A DNA stretch of 64,000 bases, from NCBI RefSeq assembly GCF_023652955.1, contig NZ_JAKLOY010000003.1, positions 372,001 through 436,000 on the forward strand, written 5' to 3'. This DNA comes from Geomonas sp. Red32 (GTDB lineage: Bacteria; Desulfobacterota; Desulfuromonadia; Geobacterales; Geobacteraceae). Made by a program: the position numbers and the translations under genes. This document shows positions 28,377-37,454 of this stretch, one piece after another. Numbering within the stretch: the first letter of the stretch is position 1; the number at the start of each line of letters is the position of its first letter. The notes below the pieces were generated by a model. That model was not told the DNA's origin, did not search any database, and saw only the letters and a list, made by a program, of their open reading frames with translations.

Positions 28377-28694
28377 ATGAAAACCAAAAGGAACCTGCTC
28401 GTACTCTGCGCCGCCCTGCTCCTCTCCGTCTTCCTCTCGCTCCCGGCCAACGCCGAAGAAATCAAGATGGTCGGTACCCTCTCCAAGATCACCCTGGCCG
28501 CCGACGGCAAATCCGCCACCGCGGTCCTCAAGGACACCAAGAGCGGCGAATCGGTCACCATCCTCGTCACCGACGACCTGACCCTCGACAAGTTCAAGGA
28601 CAAGCGGATCGTGGAAGGGGACGAGATCCGCTGCAAGTTCGAGAAGGGCGAGAAGAACAACAGCAAGATCTTCAAGAAAACGGCAGGATGCTAA
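28377..28694 (+). CDS. extJ: Small secreted protein ExtJ-like, C-terminal Ala-Gly-Cys
   Basis: 105 residues: a signal peptide (cut near PANA-EE) plus about 80 residues of beta-rich mature protein (VGTLSKITLAADGKSATAVLKD, VTILVTDDLTLDKFKDKRIVEGDEIRCKFE). It ends in KKTAGC, leaving a Cys as the very last residue. Position after the porin and before the rhodanese protein matches ExtJ. Function unknown. The exposed terminal thiol is notable because a second small protein of this cluster (34037-34258) has the same AGC ending. Confidence 0.65.
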   Translation: MKTKRNLLVLCAALLLSVFLSLPANAEEIKMVGTLSKITLAADGKSATAVLKDTKSGESVTILVTDDLTLDKFKDKRIVEGDEIRCKFEKGEKNNSKIFKKTAGC

Positions 28695-28721
28695 CGGCGG
28701 TCCAGGGATAAGGAGAAAGCG

Positions 28722-30095
28722 ATGTTCAAGAATACGTTTCCCCTCATGGTACTGGCGGCGGCGCTGACCGTTTCCGCCGCCCACGGCGCGGACCTCCCGC
28801 CGCAGGGGACACCCTTCGTCAATGGATGCACCGGCTGCCACAAGGCCGAGCCGAACACCGTCTTTGGCTACTTCGACAGCGTGGCCTTCAAATCGGCCAC
28901 CCTGCAGCTGCACGGCGACAGCTCCGTGGAGCTCATGAAGTTCGACGAGGACGAAATCAAGTACCTGACCGCCGCCGGCAAGAAGATGGACGGCGACGGC
29001 CTGCACAAGACCAAGAAAGGGCAGGCGCTGAAGGTCGTCTACACCGAGCAGGGCGGGGTGAAGACCGCCGTCTCGGTGGCCGAGAAGCCGGAAGTGAAGG
29101 TTCCCGCCGGGAGCCTGGTATCCACCGCCGAGGTGGCCAAGCTGGCCGCCAAGAAGGGTGCCGTGCTGGTCGACTGCCGTCCGGCCGCAGCCTTTCTGGC
29201 CGGTGCGCTGCCGGGTGCGGTGAGCGCTCCCTTCGACCCCGCTACCCCTTCGCTGACCGCCCTTCCGGCGGACAAGGCGTCCGCGCTCGTCTTCTACGGG
29301 GCCGATTCCTTCAGCTTCGAGGCCCTGGCCGCCGCCGGGCAGGCCGCCAAACAGGGGTACACGAACGTCAAGATCTACCGTGATGGCGTGGCCGGCTGGT
29401 CCGCCGCCAACGCCCTGGCCCTCTCCCCGCGCGGTCTCAAGGAGGCCTGGATCGACCAGCACAACCCGGCCATCATCCTCGATGCCCGGGCCGCCAAGGA
29501 TGCCACCAAAGGGCACATCGCCGGGGCCGTTTCATTCCCGGCCGCCGCCGCGGCCAAGCTCGTCAAGAACCTTCCCGATTCCGGGAAGAATCCCCCGGTG
29601 GTGGTCTACGGCCAAGGCGCCGGCAAGGATACCGCCAAGGTTGCCAAGGTCCTCGCCAAGGCGGGATACGCCAACGTCCGGGTGCTGACCGGCGGGTACG
29701 GCGCCTGGAAGAAGGCAGGATACCGGATCGCCTCCGGCAAGCTCTCCGCCAAGGCGACCTACGCCGCCAAGCCGCGCACCGGCGAGATCCCGCTGGAAAC
29801 CTTCAAGAGCTACCTCGCCGCCACTCCCGCCGACGTGGTCATCATCGATGTCCGCAACGCCGACGAGACCAAGGGGGGGATGTTCAAGGGTGCCAAAAAC
29901 GTCCCGCAGCAGGATATCGCCAGCAGGCTCGCCGAGATCCCCAAGGACAAGAAGATCGTCACCCACTGCGCCACCGGCGTGCGGGCCGAGATGGCCTACC
30001 AGATGCTGAAGAAGCTCGGCTACCAGTCGGTCTGCTTCCTCAATGCCAAAGTTGAGTTCGACAAAAACGGCACCTACACCTTCAAGAAGGAGTAG
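28722..30095 (+). CDS. extH: Secreted monoheme triple-rhodanese protein (ExtH-like)
   Basis: 457 residues. A signal peptide precedes one CTGCH heme-c motif (residues 36-40). Three rhodanese-like domains follow, at about 110-205, 215-325 and 335-455. Only the third retains an active-site Cys (THCATGVRAEM, Cys416). The first two have Gly/Ala-type loops (FYGADSFSF and VYGQGAGKD) and should be structural. Rhodaneses move sulfane sulfur and can also handle selenium (GSSeSG-type) species. The family name 'ExtH, rhodanese-like' in Geobacter selenite/tellurite clusters fits position and content. AAGGAGAAAG precedes the ATG. Confidence 0.8.
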   Translation: MFKNTFPLMVLAAALTVSAAHGADLPPQGTPFVNGCTGCHKAEPNTVFGYFDSVAFKSATLQLHGDSSVELMKFDEDEIKYLTAAGKKMDGDGLHKTKKGQALKVVYTEQGGVKTAVSVAEKPEVKVPAGSLVSTAEVAKLAAKKGAVLVDCRPAAAFLAGALPGAVSAPFDPATPSLTALPADKASALVFYGADSFSFEALAAAGQAAKQGYTNVKIYRDGVAGWSAANALALSPRGLKEAWIDQHNPAIILDARAAKDATKGHIAGAVSFPAAAAAKLVKNLPDSGKNPPVVVYGQGAGKDTAKVAKVLAKAGYANVRVLTGGYGAWKKAGYRIASGKLSAKATYAAKPRTGEIPLETFKSYLAATPADVVIIDVRNADETKGGMFKGAKNVPQQDIASRLAEIPKDKKIVTHCATGVRAEMAYQMLKKLGYQSVCFLNAKVEFDKNGTYTFKKE

Positions 30096-30189
30096 CAAGG
30101 AGCACGGGGAGGGGCCGGAGTGCGTTCTATAGATTCAGAGTTCGCTATATTCGGTTTCTTTGCCTGACCTCGCCCAACCATACATCAGC

Positions 30190-30223
30190 GGCCGGGCGCC
30201 CCCTTTTAGGCGGGTGCCCGGCC
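30190..30223. other. GC-rich hairpin after the rhodanese gene
   Basis: GGCCGGGC (30190-30197) pairs with GCCCGGCC (30216-30223), about 95 bases after the stop and 30 before the molybdoenzyme start. No T-run follows, so termination is uncertain. It may separate two transcription units. Confidence 0.5.
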
Positions 30224-30251
30224 GGTACCGAGATCCACGAGGTGACATGAC

Positions 30252-32456
30252 GTGACCAAAACAATTTCACGTAGATCGTTTCTAAAAATAACCGGAGGGA
30301 CCACGGCCGGGCTTTCGCTGGCCGCCACCCTCCCCGACCGCTTCCTTCTCTGGGCCGAGGAGCAGGGGATGCTCAAGGCGACCTACACCCCGACCTTCTG
30401 CGAGATCTGCTTCTGGAAGTGCGGCGTGATGGCCAAGACCATCAACGGCCGGGTGGTCAAGCTGGAAGGAAACCTGGCCCACGCAGGCTCCCGCGGCAAG
30501 CTCTGCGGCCGGGGCAACGGCGGAGCGGGCCTTCTCTACGACCCGAACCGCCTGAAGACCCCGCTCATCAACGTCGGGGCCCGCGGGGAAGGGAAGTACC
30601 GGAAGGCCTCCTGGGACGAGGCGCTCAACGTGGTCGCCGAGAAGATGACCAAGATCAAGGAGAAGTACGGCCCCGAGTCGATGGCGCTCTTCACCCACGG
30701 CACCCCGACCGACCACTTCCTCCCGCTCATCCAGGCCTACGGCTCCCAGAACGTGGGGATGCCCTCCTTCGCCCAGTGCCGCGGACCCCGCGACGTGGGG
30801 CTGGAGCTTACCTTCGGCGAGGGGATCGGCTCCCCCGAGCGGGTCGATCTCGCCAACAGCAAGGTCGTGGTGCTCTTGGGCTCGCACTTGGGCGAGAACA
30901 TGCACAACTCCCAGGTGCAGGACTTCTGCGACGGGATCGCCCGCGGCGCCAAGCTCGTGGTGGTCGACCCCCGCTTCTCGGTGGCGGCCGGCAAGGCCCA
31001 CACCTGGCTCCCGATCCGCCCGGCCACCGACCTTGCGCTCATCCTCGCCTGGATCAACGTGATCGTCTCCGAGGGGCTCTACGACAAGGCGTACATCGAC
31101 AGCTACGCGGTCGGCTTCAATGAGCTCGCCGCCGCCGTCAAGGAGTACACCCCGGACTGGGCCGCCGTGGAGACCGACATCCCGGCCGGGAAGATCATCG
31201 AGACCGCCCGGCTGATGGCCAAAAACGCCCCCGCCGTCTGCGTCCACCCGGGGCGCCACGCCACCTGGCACGGCGACGACGTCCAGCGCTCGCGCGCCAT
31301 CGGCATCCTCGCCGCCCTGCTCGGTTCCTGGGGGAGGGAAGGGGGGCTTTACCTCGCCACCACCGCCTCCTTCCCGAAAGGGGAGTCCAAGCCGTTCCCG
31401 ACCCCGGCCCGCGACGCGCTGAACCTCGGCCCTTACCCGTTCGCGGGGGGCGAGGGGGTCACCCAGGTGATCCGTTCGGCCACCATCACCGGCAATCCCT
31501 ACCCGATCAAGGGATGGATGGTGACCGGCACCAACCTGATGAAGGCGGTCCCCAACCAGAAGGAGACCATCGAGGCGATCAAGAAGCTCGACCTCCTCGT
31601 GGTGGTGGACGTCATGCCGTTCGACACCGCCATGATGGCCGACGTCATCCTTCCCGAGTGCTCCTACCTCGAGCGCCACGACGCCCTCGCGGTCGGCAAG
31701 GGGAAATCGCTCACCGTCTCGCTGCGCCAGCCGGTGGTCGAGCCCCGCTTCGAGTCCAAGCCGGGGTGGTGGATCGCCAAGGAGCTCGGCAAGCGCCTGG
31801 GGCTCGCGGAGTACTTCCCCTGGAACACCCTGGAGGACAAGATCAAGAGCCAGTGCGCCGCCTGGGGGGTCAACTACAACGAGCTCAAGCAGAAAGGGTC
31901 GCTCACGGTTCCCAACACCTCCAACCCGTACATCACCCCGCTCAACCAGCCAACCTTCAAGACCAAGTCGGGCAAGATCGAGCTGGCGAGCAGCGAGCTG
32001 AAGGAGAAAGGGTTCGACGCGGTGCCGCGCTACACCAAGCACCCGCAGCCCCCGGCAGGGGAATTCCGCCTGATCTACGGCAGAAGCGCGGTCCACACCT
32101 TCAGCCGGACCACCAACAACCCGGAGCTCAACGAGCTCTACTCCGAGAACGAGGTCTGGCTCAACGCCAAGAAGGCAGCCGAGCTCGGCATCAGCAACGG
32201 CGCCAAGGTACGGCTCGAGAACCAGGACGGCGCGGTCAGTAACGCCGTCAGGGCCAAGGTGACCGAGAGGATCCGCGAGGACTGCGTCTACCTCGTCCAC
32301 GGTTTCGGCACCAACAGCAAGGAGCTCTCCCGCGCCTTCGCCCGCGGGGCGGACGACCAGGGGCTCATCACCCGCTTCGCCGTCGATCCCATCTGCGGGT
32401 CGACCGGCATGAGGGTGAATTTCGTCCGCATCAAGAAGGAGGGATTAGATGCCTAA
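30252..32456 (+). CDS. Molybdopterin oxidoreductase catalytic subunit (PsrA/PhsA-type)
   Basis: 734 residues from a GTG with GAGGTGA upstream. A Tat signal (ISRRSFLKITGG) sends it to the periplasm. The N-terminal [4Fe-4S] motif is Cys50-x2-Cys53-x3-Cys57-x27-Cys85. Cys176 in PSFAQCRGPRD is the likely Mo ligand. The C-terminal domain has the cofactor-binding VYLVHGFG region. This is the CISM (complex iron-sulfur molybdoenzyme) family of polysulfide, thiosulfate, arsenate and selenate-type reductases. Genes for the FeS and NrfD-type subunits follow. Given the neighbours, a selenium or tellurium oxyanion (or polysulfide) is a plausible substrate, but family cannot decide it. Confidence 0.9.
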   Translation: MTKTISRRSFLKITGGTTAGLSLAATLPDRFLLWAEEQGMLKATYTPTFCEICFWKCGVMAKTINGRVVKLEGNLAHAGSRGKLCGRGNGGAGLLYDPNRLKTPLINVGARGEGKYRKASWDEALNVVAEKMTKIKEKYGPESMALFTHGTPTDHFLPLIQAYGSQNVGMPSFAQCRGPRDVGLELTFGEGIGSPERVDLANSKVVVLLGSHLGENMHNSQVQDFCDGIARGAKLVVVDPRFSVAAGKAHTWLPIRPATDLALILAWINVIVSEGLYDKAYIDSYAVGFNELAAAVKEYTPDWAAVETDIPAGKIIETARLMAKNAPAVCVHPGRHATWHGDDVQRSRAIGILAALLGSWGREGGLYLATTASFPKGESKPFPTPARDALNLGPYPFAGGEGVTQVIRSATITGNPYPIKGWMVTGTNLMKAVPNQKETIEAIKKLDLLVVVDVMPFDTAMMADVILPECSYLERHDALAVGKGKSLTVSLRQPVVEPRFESKPGWWIAKELGKRLGLAEYFPWNTLEDKIKSQCAAWGVNYNELKQKGSLTVPNTSNPYITPLNQPTFKTKSGKIELASSELKEKGFDAVPRYTKHPQPPAGEFRLIYGRSAVHTFSRTTNNPELNELYSENEVWLNAKKAAELGISNGAKVRLENQDGAVSNAVRAKVTERIREDCVYLVHGFGTNSKELSRAFARGADDQGLITRFAVDPICGSTGMRVNFVRIKKEGLDA

Positions 32457-33009
32457 GTACGCCATGGTAATCGATCAACGCCGCTGCGTCGCGTGCATGG
32501 CGTGCGTGGTAGCCTGCAAGAAGGAAAACGACGTTCCCCTCGGGGACTTCCGGACCCGCGTGGTGGAGAAGACCGAGGGGACCTTCCCGCAGCTGAGGAT
32601 GGAGCTTCGCTCGGAGCTCTGCAACCACTGCGACAATCCCCCCTGCGTCTACAACTGCCCGACCGGCGCCTCCTACAAGAACAAGGACAACGGGATGGTG
32701 CTCCTCAAGAAGTACCGCTGCGTCGGCTGCAAGTCGTGCGTGGCCGCCTGCCCCTACGACGCCCGCTACATCAACGAGGAGAAAGGCTTCGCCGACAAAT
32801 GCACCTTCTGCGAGCACCGCGTGAAGGAAGGGAAGGAGCCGGCCTGCGTGGCGACCTGCATCGGGAAGTCCCGCATCTTCGGCGACCTGGAGGACCCCAA
32901 GAGCGCGGTCAGCATCGCGCTGCGTGAGAACCACTCCGAGGTCCTTTTGGCCAGCGCGGGCACCAAGCCGCGCGTCTTCTACATCAAGAAATACGGCAAG
33001 CCGGAATAG
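32449..33009 (+). CDS. Four-[4Fe-4S] electron-transfer subunit (PsrB-type)
   Basis: 186 residues, overlapping the catalytic gene by eight bases. Four ferredoxin-like Cys sets are visible (CVACMACVVACKKEN, CNHCDNPPCVYNCPTGA, CVGCKSCVAACPYDARY and CTFCEHRVKEGKEPACVATC). It has no signal of its own, as expected for a partner exported with the Tat-bearing subunit. It passes electrons between the membrane NrfD-like subunit and the molybdoenzyme. Confidence 0.94.
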   Translation: MPKYAMVIDQRRCVACMACVVACKKENDVPLGDFRTRVVEKTEGTFPQLRMELRSELCNHCDNPPCVYNCPTGASYKNKDNGMVLLKKYRCVGCKSCVAACPYDARYINEEKGFADKCTFCEHRVKEGKEPACVATCIGKSRIFGDLEDPKSAVSIALRENHSEVLLASAGTKPRVFYIKKYGKPE

Positions 33010-33020
33010 GAGCCTTAGCT

Positions 33021-33989
33021 ATGGAACTTACCGTTACGGGAGCAAACGCTATCACCTCGCCCCATCTCCACGTCTGGGACTGGCGGGTGTCCTTGTACCT
33101 TTTCCTGGGGGGACTTTCGGCCGGCCTGGCGATCATGACCTCCATCCTGCACGTGAGAAAGGGTGGAAAACTGGCGGAAGGGGAGATCGCCGCGGTGACC
33201 GCGCCCCTCTACGTCCCGCTTATCCTGAGCATCGGGATGTTCTTCATCTTTCTCGACCTCGAGCGGAAGCTGAACGTCTTCTGGTTCTACCTGACCGTTC
33301 AGCCGCTATCGCCCATGTCCTGGGGCTCGTGGGGGCTTCTGGTCTTCTACCCGATCTGCATTCTCTACGCGCTCGCCATGCTGCCCGACCAATACCGGCC
33401 CAAGCTGACCCTGCCGTTTTTGATCAACCTCTCCGAGCGGCTGCGCGCCTACCGCCTCCACTTGGCGGCCTGCAACTTCGGGATGGGGATCTTCATCGGC
33501 ATCTACACGGGGGTGCTCTTGAGCTCCTTCGTGGCCCGTCCGCTCTGGAACTCGGCCATTTTGCCGGTGCTCTTTCTCACCTCGGCCATGTCGGCCGGGG
33601 CGGCCTTCATGATCATGATTGCCAAGGAGAAGAAGGTGAAGCTCTTCTTCACCAAGGTCGACATCTGGCTCATCCTCGCCGAAATGGTGCTGCTCCCCCT
33701 GTTCTTCTACGGGCAGTACACTTCCTCCGGGGCACACCGTGAGTCGATTCTGCCATTTTTTACTTTCAACCACGATTACTTCTGGTATGGTTTGGGACTG
33801 TTACTGTTAGTGGTGATCCTTCCCGCCGCCATGGTACTGAAGTTTCTCGAGGTTCAGGAAGACCACGGGGAGGAGTTGACTCCGGTGGCCTTGATGAAGA
33901 TGAATCTGAGCGCGCTGCTGGTATTATTGGGGGGACTCATCATCCGTTTCTCCTTCGTCTATGCCGGTCAGCTGAGTCACCTGTCCTAG
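33021..33989 (+). CDS. NrfD/PsrC-type quinol-handling membrane subunit
   Basis: 322 residues with about eight transmembrane helices (for example VSLYLFLGGLSAGLAIMTSIL, LYVPLILSIGMFFIFLDLE and FGMGIFIGIYTGVLLSSFV). The opening HVWDWRVSLYLFLGGLSAG is typical of the NrfD family, whose members oxidise membrane quinols. It follows the FeS gene by 11 bases and completes an ABC-type complex. Confidence 0.93.
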   Translation: MELTVTGANAITSPHLHVWDWRVSLYLFLGGLSAGLAIMTSILHVRKGGKLAEGEIAAVTAPLYVPLILSIGMFFIFLDLERKLNVFWFYLTVQPLSPMSWGSWGLLVFYPICILYALAMLPDQYRPKLTLPFLINLSERLRAYRLHLAACNFGMGIFIGIYTGVLLSSFVARPLWNSAILPVLFLTSAMSAGAAFMIMIAKEKKVKLFFTKVDIWLILAEMVLLPLFFYGQYTSSGAHRESILPFFTFNHDYFWYGLGLLLLVVILPAAMVLKFLEVQEDHGEELTPVALMKMNLSALLVLLGGLIIRFSFVYAGQLSHLS

Positions 33990-34036
33990 CCTTGTCCGGC
34001 CAGACCGGGCATTATTTCAAAAAAAGGAGAGTACGC

Positions 34037-34258
34037 ATGAAAAGATTGGCAACCGTTTTCGTCGCAGCACTGATGACCCTGAGCTTCGCAGCAGTCGTAA
34101 TGGCAGAGGAGAAGAAAGAAGAGACCGCTCCGGCCGCCGAGAAGAAGGAAATGAAGAAAGAGAAGAAAGAGAAGAAGGCTGCCAAGAAGAAGGCTGCTAA
34201 GAAAGAGAAGAAAGAAGAGGCTCCGGCCAAGAAGAAAAAAGAGGCTGCAGGCTGCTAA
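34037..34258 (+). CDS. Lys/Glu-rich secreted protein ending Ala-Gly-Cys
   Basis: 73 residues. A clear signal peptide (MKRLATVFVAALMTLSFAAVVMA) precedes a mature part of about 50 residues made almost only of Lys, Glu and Ala (KKEMKKEKKEKKAAKKKAAK), finishing in KEAAGC. Low complexity and high charge suggest an unfolded or helical peptide, perhaps a metal- or particle-surface binder. The final Cys parallels ExtJ in the same cluster. AAAAGGAGAG precedes the ATG. A strong terminator follows 18 bases after the stop. Confidence 0.7.
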   Translation: MKRLATVFVAALMTLSFAAVVMAEEKKEETAPAAEKKEMKKEKKEKKAAKKKAAKKEKKEEAPAKKKKEAAGC

Positions 34259-34276
34259 CATCCTGCCGGCTTTTCG

Positions 34277-34308
34277 GGGGGGCATGGGCTCATGCCCCCC
34301 TTTTTTTT
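34277..34308 (+). terminator. Rho-independent terminator
   Basis: A perfect ten-base stem (GGGGGGCATG / CATGCCCCCC) with a GGCT loop is followed by eight T residues. It ends the molybdoenzyme transcript unit, so the cytochrome genes downstream probably depend on read-through or their own promoter. Confidence 0.92.
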
Positions 34309-34432
34309 ACGCCCCCGGCCGTTGATGGGAGAGGGAGACTGGCGGGGGAACGGGAGTATCGTGCCGGAAGAAGGGCCCACAATTTCAAGCAGCAGCGGGA
34401 TAGGACGCGCGTTCCCTGGGTGGGGTAAGCGC

Positions 34433-36268
34433 ATGGGTGCCACCCTGCTGCTGTTGGCGGTCGCCATGATCGCCCTCGTTAGTTCCGGGTGCATGCCCGC
34501 CGCCGATTCCGGCTGTCTCTCCTGCCATCGTGGGATCGAGGCGGTCTCGGCCTCCCACCACGGCTGCACCTCCTGCCACGGCGGCGACGGCCGCGCGGCC
34601 AACAAGAGCACCGCCCACCGTGGGCTTTTGGGAGGGAGTAACCCTTCTGACCCGGAGAGCTGGGAGGACGGCTGCGGCCGCTGCCACCGCTATCAGCTCG
34701 AGCGGGTGAAGTCGACCATCATGCAGACCAACGCCGGCATGATCCGCAATATTCAGCTCACCTGGGAGGGTGAGGACGGGAAAACCTACGCCACCGACTG
34801 GGGAAAATTCTTCTCTCCGGAAGGGAAGCCCTTCGAGGCCGCCCCGGTAGCCGATCTCGACAACCTCTCCGGCGAGCTCTACCGGAAGTTCTGCTCCCGC
34901 TGCCATATCGGGAGCTCCAACAAGCAAAGCTACGGCGCCGTACACGCTTCGGGGTGCGCGGCCTGCCATTTCTCCTGGAACGACGAGGGGACCTACCTCG
35001 GGGGCGATCTTGCCGTGCGCGGCAAGGGTGGCCACTCGCAGAGCCACAAGATGGAGCCCCTCCCCGCCATGCAGAGCTGCACGCGCTGCCACAGCCGCAG
35101 CGGCCGCATCGGCTACCTCTACCAGGGGCTCTACGACGGCAACAACAGCCTGGTCCCGACTTTCAGGGGGGAGGCGGGGCCGGTGGCGGCCAGCGGCCTC
35201 CGCTCGCTCTCCCGCATCGCTCCCGACGTCCACTTCGCCGCCGGACTCGAGTGCATCGACTGCCACACCTCCCGCGACACGATGGGGGACGGCTATGCCT
35301 ACCGGAACATGTACCGCCAGACCGAGATCTCCTGCGAGGACTGCCACGGCTCCGGCGACGTCCCCCCCCGCTTTCGCACCATCGCGCGCGAGAACGAGGA
35401 GCCGCTCAGGGAATCCCGCTCCTACCGCAAGCCCGCCGCCATGGGGATGCGGATGGTGCTGACCGCCAAGGGGCGGAGCTACTCCAACGTTTTCTACCGG
35501 GAAGGGACCGTCTGGCTGCAGGAAAAGCGGAGCGGCAAGCTGCACAAAAGCCCGCTCATCACCGGGACCCCCGAGCACCGGATCGCCGGCCACAGGCGGC
35601 TCGAGTGCTACAGCTGCCACTCCCGGACCTCGATCCAGTGCTTCGGGTGCCACACCACCTACGACAAGCGGGAGAAGGGGGAGGACGCCATCACCGGCGA
35701 GGAGACTCCCGGGCTCTTCAAGGAGAGCGAGGATTACCGGATGCTCTATCCCTTCCCGCTGGCCCTGAACCAGCGGGGGAGGATCTCGCCGGTCACTCCC
35801 GGCTGCCAGACCTTCGTCACCGTCACCGAGCCGGACGGGACCAATTCCAAGACCGAGTACGTCACACGCTTCAAGGGGAGCCAGCAGCTCCGTTTCGCCC
35901 CCTTCTACTCGCACAATACCGGCAAGAAGGCGATCGGCTGCGCCGAGTGCCACGCGAACCCGGCCTTCCTCGGCTTCGGCCAGCACGTGATGGAAGGAAA
36001 CAGCATCCGCGGCACCATGATCTGTGAGCGCTCGAACGATAAGCCGCTCGACGGCTTTCTCCTCATGGAAAGGGGGAGGGTGAAGGCCTACTCCGCCATC
36101 ACCCGGGAGAACGGGCGCCCCTTGAACACGGCCGAGGTGAAAAGGACCCTCTCGGTCAACCTCTGCCTTCCCTGCCATGGGAAGGGCAACGACCCGATCT
36201 ATCGGAAAGGATTGAATTACCGTGCGCTGGACGATACTATCCACCGTCGCCTGCTTTCTGGCCGTTAG
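34433..36268 (+). CDS. Dodecaheme c-type cytochrome lipoprotein
   Basis: 611 residues from ATG 34433. A lipoprotein signal (LLLLAVAMIALVSSGC) puts it on a membrane surface, probably the outer membrane. Twelve CXXCH motifs are spread along the protein: CLSCH, CTSCH, CGRCH, CSRCH, CAACH, CTRCH, CIDCH, CEDCH, CYSCH, CFGCH, CAECH and CLPCH. In the Geobacter ext cluster this position corresponds to the ExtKL-type outer-membrane cytochrome, a mapping I hold only loosely. Its end overlaps the next cytochrome gene by 47 bases, so they are co-translated. Likely role: electron transfer from the periplasm to the outer surface or porin. Confidence 0.85.
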   Translation: MGATLLLLAVAMIALVSSGCMPAADSGCLSCHRGIEAVSASHHGCTSCHGGDGRAANKSTAHRGLLGGSNPSDPESWEDGCGRCHRYQLERVKSTIMQTNAGMIRNIQLTWEGEDGKTYATDWGKFFSPEGKPFEAAPVADLDNLSGELYRKFCSRCHIGSSNKQSYGAVHASGCAACHFSWNDEGTYLGGDLAVRGKGGHSQSHKMEPLPAMQSCTRCHSRSGRIGYLYQGLYDGNNSLVPTFRGEAGPVAASGLRSLSRIAPDVHFAAGLECIDCHTSRDTMGDGYAYRNMYRQTEISCEDCHGSGDVPPRFRTIARENEEPLRESRSYRKPAAMGMRMVLTAKGRSYSNVFYREGTVWLQEKRSGKLHKSPLITGTPEHRIAGHRRLECYSCHSRTSIQCFGCHTTYDKREKGEDAITGEETPGLFKESEDYRMLYPFPLALNQRGRISPVTPGCQTFVTVTEPDGTNSKTEYVTRFKGSQQLRFAPFYSHNTGKKAIGCAECHANPAFLGFGQHVMEGNSIRGTMICERSNDKPLDGFLLMERGRVKAYSAITRENGRPLNTAEVKRTLSVNLCLPCHGKGNDPIYRKGLNYRALDDTIHRRLLSGR

Positions 36269-37454
36269 CCTAGCTGCCGCGGCGTGGGCGGGCCCCGGCG
36301 CGGCGAAAAGGTTGCCGCCCCACCGCGGTCTTGCCTGCACCGCCTGCCACAGCCGGGGAGGAAGCTATAGCGACCCCGCCTCGAAGGCGAGCGGCGCCGC
36401 CGGTTGCGTTGGCTGCCACCGCGGCTACCAGGCGATCTTCGCCTCCGCGATGGGGAAACGGGACGGTGAGCGGCGGTTTGCCGGGCGGAGCTGGGGTAAG
36501 ATGGATCGCCAATTCTGGGAGAAGAACTGCACCTCCTGCCATCTCACCGGATGCCTCGATTGCCACGGCGATCCCCACGCCATCTCGCTTCCCAAAACCT
36601 CCGACTGCCAGCTCTGCCACAAGGGGTACTACACCGGGTGGGACTATTCGGGGAGGGCGCCGCGCGAGGACAACATGCGCTACCAGCGGGGAATAGCAGT
36701 CAACGGGGAGACCTTCCTGAAGATGCTCCCCGACGTCCATTACCGTGCCGGTATGACCTGCGGAGCCTGCCACGGGATGCGGAGCCTCCTGCCGGGGGGA
36801 GCCCCCCGCGGGTGCCGTGACTGCCACCGGCCGTCGCCGAAGGTTCTCGAGCACCGGGTCGCCGCCCACATGGAGCGCCTGGAGTGCTACGCCTGCCACT
36901 CGGCCTGGGGGGCGCAGGAGTACGGGACCTTCATGCTCCGCTTCCGCGATCAGTCCCTCAAGGAGGGCTTCGACCTGAAGCCCGGGCCAAGCGCCGAGTA
37001 CCTGCGGAGCAGCTACCTGAAAAAGCAGGACGCTCCTCCGTTGGGGATCAACAGCCGGGGGAGGATCTCGCCCATCCGCCCCGAGTTCATCGCCTACTAC
37101 ACCGACGTCGCCATCGCCCGGCAGGGCGGGGGGGAGAACCTTCTCCTTGCGGCCGAGTGGCGGGCGTTCTTCCCCCACACCGTGCAACGGGGAACGGCCG
37201 GGTGCGAGGCGTGCCACGACAACCCGCGCCGCTTCCTCCTGGAGCCCCCCGATGAGCGGATCTACTCCCTCGCGCGCGACGGGATGGGGCTCGCGTCGTT
37301 TTGGAGCCAGGACGGACAGCGGATGGTCAACGGCAGTTTCCTCCCCGCGGCGCGCTACGCCCGGATGAGCGCCAAGGGGCCGAACTACAAGAGGATGTAC
37401 GTCGAAAAATGGAAGAAGTTTCTCGGCAACGCCGGCGGTTCCTCGCCAAGATAA
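36222..37454 (+). CDS. Nine-heme c-type cytochrome
   Basis: 410 residues from GTG 36222. A signal peptide (to about AWA, residue 23) precedes nine CXXCH sites: CTACH, CVGCH, CTSCH, CLDCH, CQLCH, CGACH, CRDCH, CYACH and CEACH. The region [14 protein letters not shown] repeats a motif of the preceding cytochrome (LNQRGRISPVTPGC), so the two are probably related by duplication. It fits the ExtM-type periplasmic cytochrome of these clusters, with moderate certainty. It overlaps the Rieske gene start by 46 bases. Confidence 0.85.
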   Translation: MRWTILSTVACFLAVSLAAAAWAGPGAAKRLPPHRGLACTACHSRGGSYSDPASKASGAAGCVGCHRGYQAIFASAMGKRDGERRFAGRSWGKMDRQFWEKNCTSCHLTGCLDCHGDPHAISLPKTSDCQLCHKGYYTGWDYSGRAPREDNMRYQRGIAVNGETFLKMLPDVHYRAGMTCGACHGMRSLLPGGAPRGCRDCHRPSPKVLEHRVAAHMERLECYACHSAWGAQEYGTFMLRFRDQSLKEGFDLKPGPSAEYLRSSYLKKQDAPPLGINSRGRISPIRPEFIAYYTDVAIARQGGGENLLLAAEWRAFFPHTVQRGTAGCEACHDNPRRFLLEPPDERIYSLARDGMGLASFWSQDGQRMVNGSFLPAARYARMSAKGPNYKRMYVEKWKKFLGNAGGSSPR

